Below the pieces are notes generated by a model. It was not told the DNA's origin, did not search any database, and saw only the letters and a list, made by a program, of their open reading frames with translations. From the NCBI GenBank assembly GCA_045634345.1, contig JAZRAB010000053.1:1-8798 (forward strand): DNA of 8,798 nt. Direction: 5' to 3'. The first letter of the stretch is position 1; each line of letters begins with the position of its first letter. The position numbers and the translations under genes were made by a program. Of the stretch, positions 5,988-8,798 are shown in pieces. The DNA comes from Flemingiibacterium sp045634345 (GTDB lineage Bacteria > Bacillota > Clostridia > Oscillospirales > CAG-272).

Positions 5988-6851
5988 ATGACGAATATTA
6001 ATAAAAACAAAAATCACACCGGTTCAGCGAGTATCGGAAAGATAATTATATATGCCCTGCTCGCCATATGGGCACTGGTCGTTCTCTTCCCTTTTTATTG
6101 GATGATACTGACCAGCGTAAAAAGCTATGCCTCGTACAGCAGCGAGTATATCCCAAAATTCATCACGCTTTCCCCGACTATCGAAAACTATATCAAAGCC
6201 TTCACAAGCGTACCGCTTGCACAGTATTTTCTCAACACGGTGATATTTACTGTTGCAACGACCGCAATAATGCTTATCGTTATAATACCGGCGGCATTTG
6301 CGTTCGCGCGGCTTGAATTTAGAGGAAAAAATCTCGTTTTCACCCTGTTTCTCACACTTATGATGATTCCAAGCGAGCTTGTTGTCATCACTAATTTTAT
6401 AACGATAACCAATCTTGATCTGCGAAACACCTTCACGGGACTCATTCTCCCATCGGTCACATCTGTTTTCTATATATATTTGTTAAAGGAAAACTTCGCA
6501 CAGATTCCCGATGAGCTGTATCTCGCCGCCAAGGTGGACGGGACATCCGATTTGAAATATTTATTCCGCGTCATGCTCCCAATCTGCCGTCCTACGGTTG
6601 TTACTGTGACTATCCTCAAGGTCATCGAGTGTTGGAACTCCTACATTTGGCCTAGACTTATCACTGATGATCCCGCATATTATCTTGTTTCAAACGGTAT
6701 TCAGGAGATACGCGAAAACGGCTTCGGACGTGAGAACATCCCCGCAATGATGGCGGCTGTCGTTGTAATATCGGTTCCGCTTATTGTTATATTCATTATC
6801 TTCAGGAACAAGATAATGGAGGGGGTTGCGAGAGGAGGTACAAAGGGATGA
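5988..6851 (+). CDS. Sugar ABC transporter permease, MalG/UgpE type
   Basis: This is the partner channel subunit of the preceding permease. The 287-residue protein has six predicted membrane helices. The first helix spans about residues 18-41 (ending in LFPFYWMI), followed by LTSVKSYASY, the usual 'P.yWmi.tSlK' signature of MalG/UgpE proteins. The EAA loop is at about 176-198 (ELYLAAKVDGTSDLKYLF, then RVMLP). The C-terminus RNKIMEGVARGGTKG resembles the '...f...l..G...GavKG' tail of the family. The ATG follows GAGGTG in the 13-base gap after the previous gene. Its stop codon overlaps the start of the solute-binding protein gene (ATGA at 6848-6851), a sign of translational coupling. Confidence 0.95.
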   Translation: MTNINKNKNHTGSASIGKIIIYALLAIWALVVLFPFYWMILTSVKSYASYSSEYIPKFITLSPTIENYIKAFTSVPLAQYFLNTVIFTVATTAIMLIVIIPAAFAFARLEFRGKNLVFTLFLTLMMIPSELVVITNFITITNLDLRNTFTGLILPSVTSVFYIYLLKENFAQIPDELYLAAKVDGTSDLKYLFRVMLPICRPTVVTVTILKVIECWNSYIWPRLITDDPAYYLVSNGIQEIRENGFGRENIPAMMAAVVVISVPLIVIFIIFRNKIMEGVARGGTKG

Positions 6852-8437
6852 AGAAAAAAATTTCTCTTATCCTTGCAGTATTGACGGTACTGCCGATTCT
6901 CGCTTCCTGCCACGGTGCAAAAGAAACCACCGCGTTCAAACTCCCCGAGGAATTTGATGTAACACGCGATTACGAAATCACCTTTTGGGCAAAAAACGAC
7001 ACCAATATGACGCAGGTTAATATATACAAGGATGCCATAGCCGACTTTCAGACGATTTACCCTAACATCACCGTAAATCTGCGCCTTTACACCGACTACG
7101 GAAAAATTTATCAGGATGTCCTGACAAATATCGCTACCGGTACAACGCCGAATGTCTGCATCACCTACCCTGACCACATCGCCACATATATGACCGGTGA
7201 GAACACGGTAGTTCCGCTGACAGACCTATTTGGTGATGAAAAATACGGGCTTGGCGGTAGTGAGGTCAAATTTGATGCGCCGACAAAGGATGAGATAGTA
7301 CCGAAATTTCTTGAGGAATGTAAGCTTGGCGGCGAATATTACGCCGTGCCTTATATGCGCTCGACCGAGGCATGCTATGTGAACAAGACATATGTCGAAG
7401 CGCTTGGATATACCCTTCCCGATGTGCTTACGTGGGATTTTGTCTGGGAAGTTTCCGAAGCAGCTATGGAAAAGGATGAAAACGGAAATTTCAAAATAAA
7501 CGGTCAGAAGACGCTTATTCCATTCATCTACAAATCAACCGACAATATGATGATATCAATGCTGAAGCAGCTTGATGCCGGATATTCAACCTCTCGCGGA
7601 GAAATACTTCTTTTTAATGATACAACAAAAGAGCTCCTCGAAACCGTCACAGAGCACACAAAGACGGGGGCATTCTCAACCTTCAAAATTTCAGGATATC
7701 CCGCAAACTTCCTCAATGCCGGACAATGCATCTTCGCCATAGACTCTACTGCCGGTGCTACATGGATGGGGTCTGATGCACCGCTTATTGATATAAGCGA
7801 GGAGAATCTTGTGGATTTTGAGACTGTCGTCCTGCCGATTCCGCAGTTTGATACCGACAATCCGCAGATGATCTCACAGGGACCGTCAATGTGTATCTTT
7901 AATAAAGAAGACAAGCAGGAAGTGCTCGCTTCGTGGCTGTTTATGCAGTACATGCTGACAAACGATGTACAGATAGCGTACTCGCAGACCGAGGGATATG
8001 TGCCGGTAACATCGAAAGCGCAGAAATCGGCGGAATATACCGATTACCTCTCGCGTTCGGGCGAGGATAACGATTTCTACTATAATATCAAGCTTGATGC
8101 GGCAAAGCTTCTCATAGACAACACCGATAAGACATTTACCACCCCCGTTTTCAACGGCTCCACCTCGCTTCGTGATGCTGCGGGACAGCTTATTGAGAAT
8201 GTCACCAAATCCGTAAAGCGTAAGCAAACAGTGGACGATGCATATATTGAAAAGCTGTACAGCGACATGATATCGCTCTATCGCCTCGACCAGACCGAGC
8301 TTACCGCCGGAGATGCCGAAAGTCTCGGACCGCTGCCGATAGAATCGAAGGTGCTTCTCATAGCTCTCGGCGGTGTATGGGTGCTGATTATAATTTATGC
8401 CGCAAAAGAAATGGTAAAAAAACGAAAAAAATCTTAA
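6848..8437 (+). CDS. Extracellular solute-binding lipoprotein (family 1) with an extra C-terminal membrane helix
   Basis: This is the substrate receptor of the importer. The 529-residue protein starts MKKKISLILAVLTVLPILAS-C: a type II signal peptide with lipobox LASC and lipidated Cys21. The mature part has the family 1 pattern, with YEITFWAKND as the first beta strand, ADFQTIYPNITVNLRLY, then IATGTTPNVCITYPDH and CYVNKTYVEALGYTLPD. The family is usually about 400-450 residues. Here a C-terminal extension runs through an acidic linker to IESKVLLIALGGVWVLIIIY (498-517) and a basic tail AAKEMVKKRKKS, which looks like a membrane anchor with a cytoplasmic end. Double anchoring is unusual for this family. 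AGAGGAGG lies just before the start, and the ATG overlaps the permease stop by 4 bases. A carbohydrate ligand is likely from the family. No enzyme in the operon narrows it. Confidence 0.93.
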   Translation: MKKKISLILAVLTVLPILASCHGAKETTAFKLPEEFDVTRDYEITFWAKNDTNMTQVNIYKDAIADFQTIYPNITVNLRLYTDYGKIYQDVLTNIATGTTPNVCITYPDHIATYMTGENTVVPLTDLFGDEKYGLGGSEVKFDAPTKDEIVPKFLEECKLGGEYYAVPYMRSTEACYVNKTYVEALGYTLPDVLTWDFVWEVSEAAMEKDENGNFKINGQKTLIPFIYKSTDNMMISMLKQLDAGYSTSRGEILLFNDTTKELLETVTEHTKTGAFSTFKISGYPANFLNAGQCIFAIDSTAGATWMGSDAPLIDISEENLVDFETVVLPIPQFDTDNPQMISQGPSMCIFNKEDKQEVLASWLFMQYMLTNDVQIAYSQTEGYVPVTSKAQKSAEYTDYLSRSGEDNDFYYNIKLDAAKLLIDNTDKTFTTPVFNGSTSLRDAAGQLIENVTKSVKRKQTVDDAYIEKLYSDMISLYRLDQTELTAGDAESLGPLPIESKVLLIALGGVWVLIIIYAAKEMVKKRKKS

Positions 8438-8444
8438 ATAACAC

Positions 8445-8472
8445 TTGACTTTTTCAGAAAAACGAGTATAAT
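8445..8472 (+). promoter_or_regulatory. Sigma-A promoter of the downstream lipoprotein gene
   Basis: TTGACT (8445-8450) and TATAAT (8467-8472) are separated by 16 bases. The -35 begins only 7 bases after the stop codon of the solute-binding protein gene. No terminator hairpin is visible between them, so read-through from the ABC operon may add to expression. Several TATA-like repeats downstream could supply alternative -10 elements. Transcription should start near 8480, leaving a leader of about 60 bases. Confidence 0.82.
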
Positions 8473-8481
8473 ATATAGTAT

Positions 8482-8504
8482 TATATAATTTAACACATTA
8501 TATA
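8482..8504. repeat. AT-rich inverted repeat in the lipoprotein gene leader
   Basis: TATATAA (8482-8488) and TTATATA (8498-8504) form a perfect 7-bp inverted repeat with a 9-base loop, just downstream of the predicted transcription start. It could be an operator or a weak leader hairpin. The surrounding sequence is almost pure A/T, so chance is a real alternative. Confidence 0.3.
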
Positions 8505-8539
8505 GTTAATTTTTTAAAATCCAAAGGAGAACCCTAAAA

Positions 8540-8798
8540 ATGAAAAAGATTTTAGCTATGCTTTTAGCGCTTGCACTTGTATGCACTTTCGCAGCGTGCG
8601 GCACAGACGGCAACGGTGATGATACTACTGCTGATGATACAACAGTTGAGGACACCACTGCAGAAGACACAACCGCTGATGATACAACTGCTGCCGAGGA
8701 AGTTGCAGTTATGACTTACGCTGACTACGTTGCAGCAGAGCTTGAGAGTGAAGTTGTTATCGAAGCTTACGTTCAGGCAAAGCAGTCTTGGTGGGATA
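8540..8798 (+). CDS. Lipoprotein with acidic D/E-D-T-T repeat linker, cut by the window end
   Basis: An ATG with AAGGAGA (8524-8530) 9 bases upstream opens a frame that is still open at the window end, giving 86 residues. The start is MKKILAMLLALALVCTFAAC, a type II signal peptide with lipobox FAAC and Cys20 as the lipidated residue. Residues 27-51 are five tandem 5-residue units of the form [DE]DTT[AV], an extended acidic tether that should hold the following domain away from the membrane and wall. The domain begins YADYVAAELESEVVIEAYVQAKQSWWD. From memory this resembles a domain found in uncharacterised lipoproteins of gut Clostridia that may be OB-fold-like, but I am not sure. It has its own promoter and its function is unknown. 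The gene continues beyond 8798. Confidence 0.85.
   Translation, partial: MKKILAMLLALALVCTFAACGTDGNGDDTTADDTTVEDTTAEDTTADDTTAAEEVAVMTYADYVAAELESEVVIEAYVQAKQSWWD
8618..8692 (+). repeat. Five tandem 15-bp coding repeats
   Basis: Five in-frame 15-base units encode DDTTA, DDTTV, EDTTA, EDTTA and DDTTA. The DNA copies differ mainly at third codon positions (for example GATGATACTACTGCT against GAGGACACCACTGCA). The repeat is therefore kept at the protein level rather than being a fresh slippage product, although copy number could still vary between strains. Confidence 0.9.

Noticed and set aside
6701..7177. Minus-strand open frame of 158 codons across the permease and binding-protein junction
   Set aside because: It overlaps two clearly coding genes on the other strand, with no promoter or ribosome binding site support.
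8618..8692. Tandem 15-bp units considered as a CRISPR-like or minisatellite array
   Set aside because: The units are contiguous, in frame, without spacers and vary at third codon positions. They are a coding repeat in a lipoprotein linker.

Overview
The window reads as chromosomal DNA from a low-to-moderate GC Gram-positive anaerobe, most likely a member of class Clostridia (a gut Oscillospirales/Ruminococcaceae-like lineage is my best guess). The grounds are near-consensus sigma-A promoters, Gram-positive ribosome binding sites, two Cys-lipobox lipoproteins, and a FeoA-FeoB-small Cys-rich protein iron operon of the clostridial type. Nothing suggests phage, plasmid, transposon or CRISPR. The taxonomic call is inference and was not tested by any search.

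Layout. (1) Positions 35-964 (+) hold a complete DUF4432/aldose-1-epimerase-like gene. It ends at a strong hairpin that is symmetric enough to terminate transcription from both sides. (2) Positions 1069-3648 (-) hold a ferrous-iron uptake operon in the order feoA, feoB, then a 55-residue Cys-rich membrane protein that is easy to miss. It has a textbook sigma-A promoter and three copies of a 16-bp palindrome, GTTAGC-N4-GCTAAC. Two copies lie in the leader and one between feoA and feoB. They look like operators for a DtxR/IdeR-type metal-dependent repressor. (3) Positions 3649-3977 are a divergent, AT-rich intergenic region carrying the feo promoter and operators on one strand and an extended -10 promoter on the other. 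(4) Positions 3978-8437 (+) hold a tightly packed carbohydrate-type ABC importer operon: MalK/UgpC-type ATPase, two MalF/MalG-type permeases and a family 1 solute-binding lipoprotein. (5) From 8445 a new promoter drives a lipoprotein gene (8540 to beyond the window end) with an acidic D/E-D-T-T repeat linker.

How the parts work together. The feo genes form one iron-import unit: FeoB is the GTPase-coupled Fe(II) channel, FeoA is its small partner, and the Cys-rich peptide is a probable accessory. The ABC genes form one self-contained importer that brings its own ATPase. No catabolic enzyme or regulator is linked to it inside the window, so the substrate is unknown beyond 'probably a sugar or sugar derivative'. 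The epimerase-like gene at the left edge fits a sugar theme but is separated from the ABC operon by the iron operon.

Most of the window is recognisable and ordinary. The points most worth a second look are the triple palindrome in the feo operon, the solute-binding protein that appears anchored at both ends (N-terminal lipid plus C-terminal membrane helix), the unlisted small Cys-rich gene, and the repeat-linker lipoprotein cut by the right edge. I did not find evidence for a wholly new type of system.
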